Assembly (NCBI GenBank): GCA_036419695.1
Contig: CP143946.1
Location: 2,412,001-2,476,000 of the forward strand
Length of the DNA: 64,000 nt
DNA from: [Clostridium] symbiosum
GTDB taxonomy: Bacteria > Bacillota > Clostridia > Lachnospirales > Lachnospiraceae
Direction: 5' to 3'
The notes under the pieces were generated by a model that saw only the letters and a list, made by a program, of their open reading frames with translations, did not search any database and was not told the origin of the DNA. The translations under genes and the position numbers were made by a program. This document shows positions 40,607 to 50,566 of the stretch, one piece after another; position 1 is the stretch's first letter, and each line of letters begins with the position of its first letter.

Positions 40607-41329
40607 CTAGCGGGCGTCCTGCCCACGATTTGAATGGTTTCCGTTATCGGCCATCGCGGCGGAAGCGCCACGGGCCGTCTCCACCTCGCCCTTGAGGGAC
40701 ACGGCTTTCTCGGGAGATTGGTGGGCTTTCACCTTCTCGTACTCGGCCCGTGCCTTCTCCATGGCGGGGCGGAGCAGGTCGCCGGGGACGCCTTGATAAG
40801 TGCAGAACCGCTCTGCGGCTGATGGGTCGGGGAAAAGATGGGGAACCTCGAAGCGATTCGCTTCCTGATTCCCGGCGATGATTCCCGTGAGCGCGTCGCG
40901 CCATGCCTCCCCGTTGACGGATTTGAAGTCGGCGAGCGACGAGTAGCCGTAACGGGACAGCAGGCCGTTCAGGTAATCTTCGGGAAGATGGTAGTCCGCC
41001 AGCTCATCGCTCTCAAGGTCGTAACTGCCGGTGAGGACGGCCCAACCGCCGTCCTCAAAGGGCCATCCTATGACGTAATCCGTCCTCGTGCCGTCCTGCG
41101 CATGGAAGCCGAAGCCGTGGTCGGTGAAGGTTCCGCACTCCCTGAAAGTCGGTTCACCCTCGCCGATGGCATTCATCAGCTCAGTGTACCAGCCGCCCAA
41201 TTCCGCCTCATCCTCGATGAACTCGCGCACCTTGTCCGCGAGGGCTTCACCGGCCCCACTCGATACATAGGGGTCGTTCTCGACTGCCTGAACAAGACGC
41301 ATGAGCGCGGTCGCGTCGTTGAAATCCAT
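40607..41329 (-). CDS. Hypothetical protein with C-terminal tag
   Basis: 240 residues, acidic, alpha/beta, with FTDHGFGFHAQDGTRTDYVI and GWAVLTGSYDLESDELADYH. No known family. The tag SLKGEVETARGASAAMAD lies just before a basic end GQDAR. Ribosome binding site AGGAGG. 15 bases after the 41345 gene's stop. Confidence 0.6.
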   Translation of the reverse strand: MDFNDATALMRLVQAVENDPYVSSGAGEALADKVREFIEDEAELGGWYTELMNAIGEGEPTFRECGTFTDHGFGFHAQDGTRTDYVIGWPFEDGGWAVLTGSYDLESDELADYHLPEDYLNGLLSRYGYSSLADFKSVNGEAWRDALTGIIAGNQEANRFEVPHLFPDPSAAERFCTYQGVPGDLLRPAMEKARAEYEKVKAHQSPEKAVSLKGEVETARGASAAMADNGNHSNRGQDAR

Positions 41330-41344
41330 AGAGCCGCCTCCTTT

Positions 41345-42418
41345 CTAACGGTCGCCATCGGCATCGAAAAGAGTTTCCGATGCTTTCTGGGCGTTATCGA
41401 CCTCATGTTCGAGGTCGATGGTGGAAGCCCCATGCGCAGCCAACGCGGCAGATGACTCGCGTGCCTCCTTTGCGGCGGCTTTCAGGCTCACCGGGCTGGC
41501 CTTGGCGCTCTCATCGCCCTTCTGCGTCCATCCGGCGATGGTGAGGGAGGTGAAGAGGGTGGTAGTCGCTGCGCGGTCCGAGATGCGCACAGCGTCCTTC
41601 AACCCGTTGAGGACATCTGCGGGGACTTCATAGGGAACACCCGCGACATCATGCACGGTCGCGCTCGCGGCACCCGGAGCGACCTCGGCGCTCATGATGG
41701 CGGATGATGTGAACTCGGCGGTTTCGAGAAGCGGGTCGATGACTGGTGCCTCGTACTCCACTGCGGGGCAGCCGAATGCAAGCTCCATATAGCGCGGTGA
41801 GGGGCAGAGGGCGGGGTTCTCCCAGAGTTCACGCATCGCTGCGTTCACTGATTCCCAAGAGCCGTCGTATTCCTTGTCGTTAATGGTGAACGGCTCGCCG
41901 ACCCACGCGTCCTCGATGACATCCAGTGCCTCCTCACCGGCATCGGTGAGCTGGCGGACCTCGACATCGACCCCGCCGTCGTGATGGTAACCGTGGATGA
42001 ACAGGCTGCCGTTCTCATCCCAGACCTTACCAATTTCGCAGTCCTTGAACACGGAGTCGTGACCGCCCATCATGTCATCGAAATCCCTGTACGCGGTCAT
42101 GCCATGGCGCGTGCCATCCCAGCGACCGATGGAGCCTCGCGCAATGATGCGGTTACCGCCGAGTGGATTGTCGTATGAGGACAGCGGGCTATCGGAGCCG
42201 TCTAGGAACGCCTTCAATCCGGCAAGTTCCTCGGAGCGGTCGATGTCCATCATGTTCATCGCGTTCTCGAATATCTCCTCCTCGGTATAGCTATCAAGAA
42301 CCTCTTCCACGGTGATGCCTTCGCGGCTCGTGATGTCCTCGATGGAAATCTCGCTGCCCTCGTCGCCGTAATACACGCCCTCATCGAAGACGATGCGCTC
42401 TTTCGGTGTCTTATCCAT
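41345..42418 (-). CDS. Hypothetical polyvalent-type protein with near-C-terminal tag
   Basis: 357 residues. Start 42418 is chosen over 42424 because AGGAAGGAG would be only one base from the first ATG. Residues 85-170 hold a domain seen in other mobile-element proteins by memory (RWDGTRHGMTAYRDFDD, IHGYHHDGGVDVEVRQLTDA). The tag SLKAAAKEARESSAALAA is followed by 30 further residues that end KASETLFDADGDR, so here it is not the very end. Function unknown. Confidence 0.6.
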   Translation of the reverse strand: MDKTPKERIVFDEGVYYGDEGSEISIEDITSREGITVEEVLDSYTEEEIFENAMNMMDIDRSEELAGLKAFLDGSDSPLSSYDNPLGGNRIIARGSIGRWDGTRHGMTAYRDFDDMMGGHDSVFKDCEIGKVWDENGSLFIHGYHHDGGVDVEVRQLTDAGEEALDVIEDAWVGEPFTINDKEYDGSWESVNAAMRELWENPALCPSPRYMELAFGCPAVEYEAPVIDPLLETAEFTSSAIMSAEVAPGAASATVHDVAGVPYEVPADVLNGLKDAVRISDRAATTTLFTSLTIAGWTQKGDESAKASPVSLKAAAKEARESSAALAAHGASTIDLEHEVDNAQKASETLFDADGDR

Positions 42419-42464
42419 ATCCATGCTCCTTCCTAACGGGCGTCCTGCCCGATGTTCTCATGTG

Positions 42465-42488
42465 AAAAGGCGGGCGAGAAGAACCCGC
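42465..42488 (-). terminator. Possible terminator after the 42510 gene
   Basis: GCGGG (42470-42474) and CCCGC (42484-42488); on the minus strand the stem is followed by CTTTTC. Short stem, so only moderately convincing. Confidence 0.4.
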
Positions 42489-42509
42489 GCCGCCCGGTCA
42501 TCGTCTTAT

Positions 42510-43787
42510 CTAATGCTCAGCGTCCCCATCGGCACGCTCATCCTCACGCTCGGGCGTCTGCCCGTCATGACTGTCCTGTTCGAGCTTGCCCGATGCCTCG
42601 CGGCTCTCTTGGGCAGCCTCGGAGACGGTCGGGACCTCGTAGCCCTTATCTGGCATGAATTCCTTCCAGAACTCGTTGAACGCGGTCTCGTAGCCCTTCT
42701 CGTTGACCGTGCGGACCGCCTCGGCGCTCATGGCGCAGGGATTCGGGAAATCGTAACCGGATTCCTTGATTGCCTCAAAGTCGCCACTCAGCTCACCATC
42801 TTCAAGAATCTCATCGTTTGAACCGAGGGCATCGTAGAGTGGCGAATCCATGGCATCCTGAATCGCGGTCTGCGCCTCGGTGGCGAAGTCCTCGATGTCC
42901 ATGTTGTTGTCATTGAAGTCGATGGTGATGCCGTCGAACACATCGTCGTAAACCTCATCTGCCAGCGCGTACACGCCTTCGGCTGCGAGGCCTTCGAGAG
43001 CGGCGTACTTGGCGATGTCCTCCTGATGACTGTACATGTCCTGCGTGAAGCACTCGTATTGGGCCATCTGGGTCATCTTGATGAGGTCGCCCTTGCAGCC
43101 TTCGAGAAGGCCTTGGAAATCCGCCTCCTCAAGCCACTCGTAGTTATCGGGAAGCCACTTGAGCAGGTCGTGGGTGTAGAGGTCCACCGCACCATCGGCG
43201 ATTTCACTGAAGGCATCTCCGATATTGCCGGTGTAGTCCGTGATTCGGTCGCCGTACTCGCCGAGGTTGAGGCTCGCCTGCAAGTCCTCGATGGAGGTGA
43301 ATCCCTCTGGCACTGGCGGGTGCTCGAACTCATGCTTTGCCTTGCGCTCCGCCTGCACGCGCTCGACCTCCTCCTTTACCTCATCAAGCTCGTTGTCAAG
43401 GGTCTCCGCGATGTCGGAGATTTCAGAGGTCATGAGCTGCATATCGTTCTTGAGCCAGTCGAGGGTCTTGCGGCAGGACTCGTAGGCGCGAATGGCCTGA
43501 GACGGCTTCTCGAATCCCATCTCATCGGCGAAGTCGTCGATATGACGGCCATCGACCGCGAGCGCGTCGCTCGCCAGCGCGGCGAACACATCCGTCGCAG
43601 TCGGCTGGCCGTGGACATCAGGGTTGGACTGGTACGTGGTGGTGAAGGACTCGATGCCGGGCTTGCTGAACTCGCAGGTGTACTTGCGGTGCTGGGTCGA
43701 GAAGTCACCCGGACCCTCGCTGATGATATTGAAGTCGAATTGGGAGAGGAGGTCGGCGACTCCCTGTGCGTCGTTGTAGTTTGGCAT
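42510..43787 (-). CDS. Hypothetical protein with C-terminal tag, first of the tagged run
   Basis: 425 residues, acidic, mostly helical with a coiled coil at about 115-150. The N terminus (QFDFNIISEGPGDFSTQHRK, VDGRHIDDFADEMGFEKPSQ) resembles small conserved proteins of gut mobile elements without assigned function. The tag is TVSEAAQESREASGKLEQ, followed by 22 charged residues. Its mRNA probably begins in the AT-rich stretch 43800-43838, just downstream of a terminator at 43839. Confidence 0.6.
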   Translation of the reverse strand: MPNYNDAQGVADLLSQFDFNIISEGPGDFSTQHRKYTCEFSKPGIESFTTTYQSNPDVHGQPTATDVFAALASDALAVDGRHIDDFADEMGFEKPSQAIRAYESCRKTLDWLKNDMQLMTSEISDIAETLDNELDEVKEEVERVQAERKAKHEFEHPPVPEGFTSIEDLQASLNLGEYGDRITDYTGNIGDAFSEIADGAVDLYTHDLLKWLPDNYEWLEEADFQGLLEGCKGDLIKMTQMAQYECFTQDMYSHQEDIAKYAALEGLAAEGVYALADEVYDDVFDGITIDFNDNNMDIEDFATEAQTAIQDAMDSPLYDALGSNDEILEDGELSGDFEAIKESGYDFPNPCAMSAEAVRTVNEKGYETAFNEFWKEFMPDKGYEVPTVSEAAQESREASGKLEQDSHDGQTPEREDERADGDAEH

Positions 43788-43838
43788 GGCGGCTCCTTTC
43801 CAAGGCTCTTGCGATTGCCCAATAATATATTATTAAAG

Positions 43839-43870
43839 AAAAGGGACGGTGCCGAAAGACCGTCCCTTTT
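43839..43870 (-). terminator. Terminator of the secretion operon
   Basis: AAAAGGGACGGT (43839-43850) and ACCGTCCCTTTT (43859-43870) are perfect complements around GCCGAAAG. Symmetric A/T flanks allow action in both directions; it ends the 55.8-43.9 kb operon. Confidence 0.9.
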
Positions 43871-43901
43871 CGGTTGATGGTGTTGATTTCTCGGTAAGTG
43901 G

Positions 43902-44978
43902 TTAACTGCCCAAAATCTCCTTTGCCCAAGCGCCGGACTTTATGAGGGCGATGATGAGAAGAAATGTAATGGCAAGGAACTCAAGAAGTATCAGAACTGA
44001 TGCCGAGGCCAGACTTGCTGTTCCACCGGCCGGAATCGAAATCAGGAATAGAATGGATGCGCCTCCCGTAACACCACTTGCAGTTGTCATTGTACTGAGG
44101 GCGAGAGGATAGATAACGAGAAGGAACATCATCACTGCACCGGCGAGGACGGCGGCTGCGAAATTCTTGAGAAATCCGATTCCCATCTGCCGGGTCTCAT
44201 CGAATCCCAGAAGGGCTATTGGAATGGAGGAGAATGCCGCCATGGCGTAGATTTGCCAAGCACGGGCATAAGCGACGATGAATGCGACCATGTAGGCGAC
44301 GACTCCTCCGATAACGCTAAGAATAGACGCGCAGAGCGTTAAGAAGCAACCTCCTATCGTAAGTTCATCCCAAGTGGAATCAGGAATGTTCGAAGTGGTA
44401 AGTTCACCATTGAAAAATCCTGTATTGCTCTGAGCGGTGCCGATTTCTGGAATGATGTTGTCAACGGCTATCTTGTAAATGGCCTGCATGATGTCGAGCG
44501 AATTGACAATGAACCAATGTATGAGCACGTAGACGACTGCGAGAAACACGATGTCTTTTACAGCTGGGAGGGTCGCGGTCGCGTCGATGCGTTGGCTGAT
44601 TTTCACGAGCTGAACCAACATGAAGAGCGCAAGAATAGATTCCGCGATAGGAATTACAGCTGTCTGATGGATGGTCTTCGTGAGTTCATAGGTGCTAACA
44701 CCAAGCAGGGAGTCGAATGGTGCCGAGAGCATGTCGGAACTGCCGATTTTCATGGCGATGTCGTTATACAAGTTGAATCCCCAACATGACATGTCGAGGA
44801 GCCATTCGCAAACCATATTCTTGAGATTTGTTCCGACTTCCCAAAATGGCGCTGCGTGAACTGGTTGAGGAAATAGCAGCGTGACAGATGCGGCGATTAG
44901 AAGGATGATGGCTGGATTGAGCCTAGTAGGGAGCCTTCTTTTGATACGGGTGATTGTCTTGTTTGTATTTTCTTTCAT
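43902..44978 (-). CDS. VirB6/TrbL-like membrane protein of the secretion channel
   Basis: 358 residues. A basic N terminus and signal-like segment (about 25-43, ending VHAA) are followed by at least six membrane segments (for example TAVIPIAESILALFMLVQLV, IVFLAVVYVLIHWFIV and IGFLKNFAAAVLAGAVMMFL). The layout fits the polytopic channel protein found in Tn1549/CTn-type systems. It is the last gene of the secretion operon. The gene is AT-richer than the rest of the element. Confidence 0.75.
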   Translation of the reverse strand: MKENTNKTITRIKRRLPTRLNPAIILLIAASVTLLFPQPVHAAPFWEVGTNLKNMVCEWLLDMSCWGFNLYNDIAMKIGSSDMLSAPFDSLLGVSTYELTKTIHQTAVIPIAESILALFMLVQLVKISQRIDATATLPAVKDIVFLAVVYVLIHWFIVNSLDIMQAIYKIAVDNIIPEIGTAQSNTGFFNGELTTSNIPDSTWDELTIGGCFLTLCASILSVIGGVVAYMVAFIVAYARAWQIYAMAAFSSIPIALLGFDETRQMGIGFLKNFAAAVLAGAVMMFLLVIYPLALSTMTTASGVTGGASILFLISIPAGGTASLASASVLILLEFLAITFLLIIALIKSGAWAKEILGS

Positions 44979-45008
44979 ATCTCAATCCTTTCTGCTCCGT
45001 CATCAACA

Positions 45009-45860
45009 CTACAACTCGAAGTCATAAGATTTGTCAGAAAGGCTGTATGTGATGGCGATAGAGACCGGGTTCTCAGTGTTAAGGGTGAAGTTGGTGGAGA
45101 CAACGCCGGTCTCATAATCAATGACCGCAGTCTTCTCCCATGTCGCCTCGGTAGCTGATGGATAATGGACTGCGCACCACGTGCTAAGTTCTTCGATGAG
45201 TTTATCGGTGCTATCGTCGAGAAGTGTTGTTATCTCGCTATTCAATCCCTTGATGCTGATGTCTTCGACAGTTTCGACCCTTTCATAAGGGGTATCTTTT
45301 TGGGCGAACATGGATGTGCTCTTGATGGTTGAGATGACGGAGGAATCATCTTTGTCGATGTTTCCACTCACATCCTGTACAGCAGACCCTTTTCCATCCG
45401 CATAAGTCACGATATGAGTACCTGTGTCTGTGTCAAAGACGATAGTGCGATATGTTCCACCATAACCGTCTCCTGTTTTTTCCATACGAGTGATGGCATA
45501 GCTATGGGTGTTGGACTCACCGTTCACAGACTCGGTATACGAATCTCGGGAGAAGCGAAGTGAGTAACGACCACCTCCCGCAGACCATACGGAAGCTGAA
45601 AGAGTGTCGATGAAGTTTTTTGTCTCATCATCGTAGTTGCTGATGGCTTCTTTCTGTTCCTTAGATAGAGGGGTGTCGGTATTATCGGAGGCATTTCCCT
45701 TGTCTCGTACCTCATCTGTCTGTACGGCTGCTTCCTCCGCACGATGCTTAGCCACGTTGATGGCGCTGACGGCGGAACATCCAATGAACACGATGAGCAT
45801 GAAGAGTAGGATGATAGCCCCTTTTTGATGCTCTCTGATGAATGTTTTAATGCTCTCCAT
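45009..45860 (-). CDS. Membrane-anchored secretion-operon protein (VirB8-like position)
   Basis: 283 residues from ATG 45860, behind AAAAAGGAGA. One N-terminal membrane segment (about 14-34) and an extracellular domain of about 240 residues. The single anchor plus an alpha/beta domain and its place between the hydrolase and the VirB6-like gene match VirB8/TcpC-like proteins, but no clear motif proves this. AT-rich. Confidence 0.55.
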   Translation of the reverse strand: MESIKTFIREHQKGAIILLFMLIVFIGCSAVSAINVAKHRAEEAAVQTDEVRDKGNASDNTDTPLSKEQKEAISNYDDETKNFIDTLSASVWSAGGGRYSLRFSRDSYTESVNGESNTHSYAITRMEKTGDGYGGTYRTIVFDTDTGTHIVTYADGKGSAVQDVSGNIDKDDSSVISTIKSTSMFAQKDTPYERVETVEDISIKGLNSEITTLLDDSTDKLIEELSTWCAVHYPSATEATWEKTAVIDYETGVVSTNFTLNTENPVSIAITYSLSDKSYDFEL

Positions 45861-45880
45861 TTGTATTTTTTCTCCTTTTT

Positions 45881-47776
45881 TTATCGCCAATCCCAAGGGT
45901 AACCGCATACAATCCAACCTCTGCCGTTCTGGGAGACCCACTCAGAAAGAGGTATGGTTCGAATGCCAGAGTTTACGCTGTCCATGACCATACCGTCACC
46001 GATGTAAATGCCCACATGGCCGTATGTATTGCCTGCTGCGGTATTTGAACCAAACTGTGCTGACACCAGCATCCCAACCTTTATTTCTGATAAGTCCGTT
46101 GTTGCACGTGAGGGATAATAGCTTGCGCCATATCCTTGATGGCCTAGAACACTGTTACCGTTTCCCCATACCTGATAACCAGCGGCGCGATAAACATTGC
46201 TGGTCCATGTTGCGCACAAGGAAGCACCAGGCCAGCTGACGCGATTGCACGCATCTACAATGTCCTTCTGCCATTGCTCGGCGCTGACATAATCTTGACC
46301 GCCGCCAATTGGACCGGTATTCAATTGGGCGAGAAAGTTTCGGGCGTATTCGAGCCTCTTGTCGAGACGAGACACATCATCATTGTAGCTTTTTCTACTA
46401 CCCGGTCTTTCATGGCATGCCATGAAAGAATATGTGGCGAGTTCAACATCGTTGGAGGTTTTCATTTCCTCGCCATTTCGATAATAGTCGCTACCGAAAC
46501 GAGGCTCATATCCATCTTCGAGTTCATAATATGTTTCCGCGAGGGCATCATACCAATCCCCAGCGAAATACCCAGTTCCGAGTTCGCCCGAAAATGACCA
46601 CTCCATCTGCGCGGATACCGAGTTCCATATCTTGCCGGTATTGGCACACCAGCGAAGGAAGTTGTTCTTGTTGGAGCCGGTAAGCTGTATTAGACCGAAC
46701 GAATCGGTTCCATATCCGTCATCACCAGACGTTCCCGGATTCATTGATGATTCTTGCTGCATATTTCCAAGAATCGCCGCGATGCCTTCGTTTGAATAAC
46801 CGTGACCTTTTAGGTATGTGGCGACCTCTGCTGGGACGCCACTCAAGCTACCAATACTTTTCTTTTCCATCTCATCATTAGCGCCACCGCCGAGAATGGC
46901 TGCCAACAAAATGAAAATCAGGAGGAACCCGATAAGGAGGAGAACGGCAGGCGAGCTAATGGCAGCAAAGAAACCGCCCTTCGAGCCTGACGCGATGAGG
47001 TGGAAACCACTTTTCGCTGCACTGGCTGTTTCTTTAGCCATCTGCACATTATGCGCAGAGGTATAGACGTTCCTCTTGAAGTACCCTGCGGCCTGAGCCT
47101 TGCGCTTCGCCTCGACCGTGTTTGCTACCTTCTTCGCGGATTTCTTCTCGGAGAGCTTGCCGAGGCTTTTGTCCGATGATAGGGGGTCCTTGCCGCCGAG
47201 GTGCTTTTTCACGCCTTTCGCGACGTGGTAGCCGACCCTCGCTCCGTCATAGACGTTATCCATGCCCTCAAGTTCTGAACCTTGGAGGGTATCGCTCACC
47301 GCACCCCTTGCGGCTGCCTTACCGGCACCTTTCACCGCGCCCTTGATGTCGAGGGACCCGGACTTACCGCTGATGCGCCTGCCGATGGCGCGACCGGCGC
47401 GGTACGCGCCCTTTCCGCTGTTGTAAAGGTCATCAGCGCCCTCAAGTTCGGAGCCTTCCAGAGCGCTATGGACGGCGGCGTGAACCATGGCGGCGGCGCT
47501 GGCCTTTCCGGCCTTGCCTTTTGGGGACGCCCCGCCAGATGCGGAACCGGTCTTGCCGTTCCTTCCATTGGTGACGGCGGCGAGGGCGGCACTGGCGGCA
47601 CCGCCCGTTGCTGCCTTCTTGCCAACCGAGTAGAGACCGCTCTTCAACGACTTCTCGCTCTTGTCGGCGCGTCCTACTATTCCGGTGTTGACGGCATCCG
47701 TCATTTCCGTCTGCAACACGGATTGTGACATGGCTTGTTTTTGGCCGGATGTCGATACGAAATCAGAAGGCTTCAT
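45881..47776 (-). CDS. Bifunctional peptidoglycan hydrolase (lysozyme-like plus CHAP/NlpC-type)
   Basis: 631 residues. A basic, Gly/Ala-rich cytoplasmic region (1-270) with repeated EGSELEGAD or similar, one membrane segment (about 272-300), a phage-tail-lysozyme-like domain (about 318-480; YSNEGIAAILGNMQQESSMN, GLIQLTG) and a C-terminal amidase or endopeptidase domain with Cys near 520 (LCATWTSNVYRAAG) and His near 584 (GHVGIYIGDGMVMDS). It would open the cell wall for the conjugation channel, as its relatives in Tn916-like and Tn1549-like elements do. The promiscuous N terminus is longer than usual. Confidence 0.85.
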   Translation of the reverse strand: MKPSDFVSTSGQKQAMSQSVLQTEMTDAVNTGIVGRADKSEKSLKSGLYSVGKKAATGGAASAALAAVTNGRNGKTGSASGGASPKGKAGKASAAAMVHAAVHSALEGSELEGADDLYNSGKGAYRAGRAIGRRISGKSGSLDIKGAVKGAGKAAARGAVSDTLQGSELEGMDNVYDGARVGYHVAKGVKKHLGGKDPLSSDKSLGKLSEKKSAKKVANTVEAKRKAQAAGYFKRNVYTSAHNVQMAKETASAAKSGFHLIASGSKGGFFAAISSPAVLLLIGFLLIFILLAAILGGGANDEMEKKSIGSLSGVPAEVATYLKGHGYSNEGIAAILGNMQQESSMNPGTSGDDGYGTDSFGLIQLTGSNKNNFLRWCANTGKIWNSVSAQMEWSFSGELGTGYFAGDWYDALAETYYELEDGYEPRFGSDYYRNGEEMKTSNDVELATYSFMACHERPGSRKSYNDDVSRLDKRLEYARNFLAQLNTGPIGGGQDYVSAEQWQKDIVDACNRVSWPGASLCATWTSNVYRAAGYQVWGNGNSVLGHQGYGASYYPSRATTDLSEIKVGMLVSAQFGSNTAAGNTYGHVGIYIGDGMVMDSVNSGIRTIPLSEWVSQNGRGWIVCGYPWDWR

Positions 47777-47800
47777 TGACGTTCACCGTCCTTTCCCGGC

Positions 47801-50566
47801 TTAGATAACTTTGCCGTCCTTCTTCTTGGAGCCGATTTTCAGCTCCTTTGTCTCGTTGGGGTTCGTGCTGAACAAGTCATAGAGCACGTTGCCCGACGGG
47901 AACTTGCCGCGAATCGGCACTCGCGCGTTGCCCGCGATGAGCAGGCCGTCACCGGCCTCGGCGGACTCGTCGATGCACTCCTCCTCCTGCTCGGAGAGGT
48001 TCAGCAGCTCCACCCAACGCATGCGGTCGAGCGGGGACTGCTTGAGAAGCATGATGAAGTCGGCGTTGAGCACGATGTTCTGCGCGGCCTCGTTGTTGAG
48101 CATCGCCACCGCGTTCTGGGTGATGCCCGTCAGCAGCAGGCCGAACTTGCGCCCCTCGTTGGAGAAGCGGGAGAAGTAGTTGAGCACCGTCGGGTAGGCG
48201 AAGAGCGACTGCATCTCCTCGACGTAGAGCCACGTGCGGACGTTGCGCTTCGCGTTGAAGTACATGCGGTTTCGCACGGCCTCACAGACGTTGATGAGGG
48301 CGAAGACCAGCATGGAGTCCGGCAGGTCCTTCAAATTGAAGTCCACGATGCGGGTGTTGAAATCCACGTTGGACTGGCGGTTGAAGAAGTCCATGGACCC
48401 CTTGACGAAGCGCTCGTAACGTAGCGCGATGGTCTGCGCCTGATGCTCGGGCTGCTCAAGGGCGATGTCGTAGAAGTCCTGCAATGTCGGAGGGAGACCG
48501 TCGCCGCGCTCCTCGGCACGCTGGAACGCAAGCTCCACGCAGCGCTGGATGATGGACTGGTCAACCTCGGAGAGGGACTGACCGGACTCGGCTGCGGAGG
48601 CACCCGCCTGCGCCAGCATCGCGTCGATTTTGAACGCGATTTGCTCGGTGCGGGGCATGTGCTCCACGGACACCGTGTCGAAGGGGTTCAGGAACGTGTC
48701 GGTGCCAACGCCGAAGTGGTAGGTGGTGCCGCCGTAGCGCTCGGCAATGGCCGTGTACTCACCGGCGCGGTCGATGACGTAAATCTCGTCCGTCGGGTTG
48801 GAGAAGATGGTGCCGGTCATCTCGGTCTTGGTGAACATACCCTTGCCCGAACCGGTCTTGCCGCAGACGAAGCCCATGGGGCTTGTCAGGCGCTTGCGAT
48901 TGCACATGACGAGGTTGCGGGAGTGCTTGTTCTGGCCATAGTAGTTTCCACCGGCATCGTCAAGCTCCTGCGTCGCGAAGGGCACGAGGATGGCGACCTG
49001 CGCGGTGGTGAACATGCGGCTTATCTCGACGTGGTTGTGGCCGAGGGGCAGCACGGAGTTGAGGCCCCGGCGCTGCCGGTAGTCGTAGGTGTCCACCTCG
49101 ATGGAGTTCTGGCGGGCGGTTGAGATGATGCGCATGACCTGAGCGTCGAGCTGCTGCTTGCTCTCCGCGTAAGTGTAGATGAGGCCGGTGAAGACGTAGA
49201 GGCGCTGGTTCTTGTTCTGCAAGTGGTCAAGAACGTCCTCGGTCTCCTCCTTGGAATACTTGAGTTCCTGCGGCAGGATGGAGAAGTCGTAGCCCTTGTT
49301 CACGGCGCTGCGCTGCTCCTCGATTATCTCCTTGTCAATCCACGCGCTTCGGGTGCGGACGAAGTTGATGGCCTTGGACTTGTCCATTGGCTGCACGAAC
49401 CATGTGACCGCCATGGGGAGCGGCAGGTCAACGATGTCGGCCAATGCGCGGTCGGAAAGCTCGGAGCCGAACTTCTTCATGACAAGGACCTGACCGTACA
49501 CGCCGTTGTCCAGCTTGAAGCAGTCGTTGAACATGCCGTCCGGTCGCCAGTCAATTTGCGTCGGGGCGATGCAGTCCTTGGTGGTCTGCACGCGCTTGGC
49601 GGAGATGTCCTTCTGGTAGTCGAAGTAGAACGGCTTGTAGGGGTTCAGGAGCGAGTGGATGACAGATAATCGCTGGGTGCCGTTCATCAGGTGGGCCTTG
49701 GACCCCATGGAGTTTAGGATGCGGCTGGATTCCGTCTCGATGCGGGAGAGCTGGCGTGCCGCGTCGTCCGCCGTCTCGGCGGTGACCGAGTAGGTCAGGT
49801 AGCGGTTGCGACGTATGTTGGACACGCCCTCGCGCACCTTGTCGTTCAGGATGTCGTTGAACACCTGCGCGTCATTGCGGGCGGCGTCGTTTCCCTGACG
49901 GGCGACATCGAAGAACTTCCGGTTGCCGACCTCCTCCTTGAGCAGCGGCGTGTTGATGACGCTCATCTGGACCAGCGTGTTCGCGCCGAACTGGTCGTAC
50001 AGGCGCGTGAGTGCGGAGAACATGGATTTCTGCTGCTCGTCGCGCACGGAGTGATAGCTGGTGTCAGAGAAGGAAATGGAGGAGGAGAACAGACCCTCCT
50101 CGACCTCGCAGATGCCGTCTTGGTACATGCGGTTGTAGCCGATGTAGTTCACCACGTCCTTCGCACCCTCGCGTTTGCGGCGGGCATCCGCCGTCTTCGA
50201 GGTTAGTTCCTTGTCGCGGTCCTTGAGCTGGGACTTCACGGACGTGTAGCTCTTGCGGGCCTCTTTCTCGGCCAGCTTCGCCTCCTTCTTGAGGCGTGCT
50301 ACCTCCCGCTTTGCCTGCCTCTTCTCCTTGCGGGACATCTTCTTGCCAGCAACGGTGGGAGCACCGGCGAAGGAGCCGAGCGCCGCCACATCGACCGAGC
50401 CGTTATCGGCGTCCATTGGGCGGTCGTTGCCGAAGCCCTCGCCGGAAGTGTGGACGAAATCTTCGATGTCGAAGCCTGCGTCGGTGTCACGCGATGACAT
50501 GTCCGGCTCGGGGGGAGTAGGATTCGATTCCCTTGAGGCTGCATTGCTTTCGATAGTGTTTTCCAT
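47801..50566 (-). CDS. virB4: VirB4-type conjugation ATPase
   Basis: 921 residues. The C-terminal ATPase half carries Walker A GKTGSGKG near residue 563 and Walker B LYVEEMQ near 779, with GGTTYHFGVGTDTFLNPFDT between. The N terminus (1-130) has a long charged coiled coil (KEKRQAKREVARLKKEAKLA) that is unusual for the family. It powers the type IV secretion channel from the cytoplasmic side. Its start lies inside the end of the PrgI-like gene. Confidence 0.95.
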   Translation of the reverse strand: MENTIESNAASRESNPTPPEPDMSSRDTDAGFDIEDFVHTSGEGFGNDRPMDADNGSVDVAALGSFAGAPTVAGKKMSRKEKRQAKREVARLKKEAKLAEKEARKSYTSVKSQLKDRDKELTSKTADARRKREGAKDVVNYIGYNRMYQDGICEVEEGLFSSSISFSDTSYHSVRDEQQKSMFSALTRLYDQFGANTLVQMSVINTPLLKEEVGNRKFFDVARQGNDAARNDAQVFNDILNDKVREGVSNIRRNRYLTYSVTAETADDAARQLSRIETESSRILNSMGSKAHLMNGTQRLSVIHSLLNPYKPFYFDYQKDISAKRVQTTKDCIAPTQIDWRPDGMFNDCFKLDNGVYGQVLVMKKFGSELSDRALADIVDLPLPMAVTWFVQPMDKSKAINFVRTRSAWIDKEIIEEQRSAVNKGYDFSILPQELKYSKEETEDVLDHLQNKNQRLYVFTGLIYTYAESKQQLDAQVMRIISTARQNSIEVDTYDYRQRRGLNSVLPLGHNHVEISRMFTTAQVAILVPFATQELDDAGGNYYGQNKHSRNLVMCNRKRLTSPMGFVCGKTGSGKGMFTKTEMTGTIFSNPTDEIYVIDRAGEYTAIAERYGGTTYHFGVGTDTFLNPFDTVSVEHMPRTEQIAFKIDAMLAQAGASAAESGQSLSEVDQSIIQRCVELAFQRAEERGDGLPPTLQDFYDIALEQPEHQAQTIALRYERFVKGSMDFFNRQSNVDFNTRIVDFNLKDLPDSMLVFALINVCEAVRNRMYFNAKRNVRTWLYVEEMQSLFAYPTVLNYFSRFSNEGRKFGLLLTGITQNAVAMLNNEAAQNIVLNADFIMLLKQSPLDRMRWVELLNLSEQEEECIDESAEAGDGLLIAGNARVPIRGKFPSGNVLYDLFSTNPNETKELKIGSKKKDGKVI

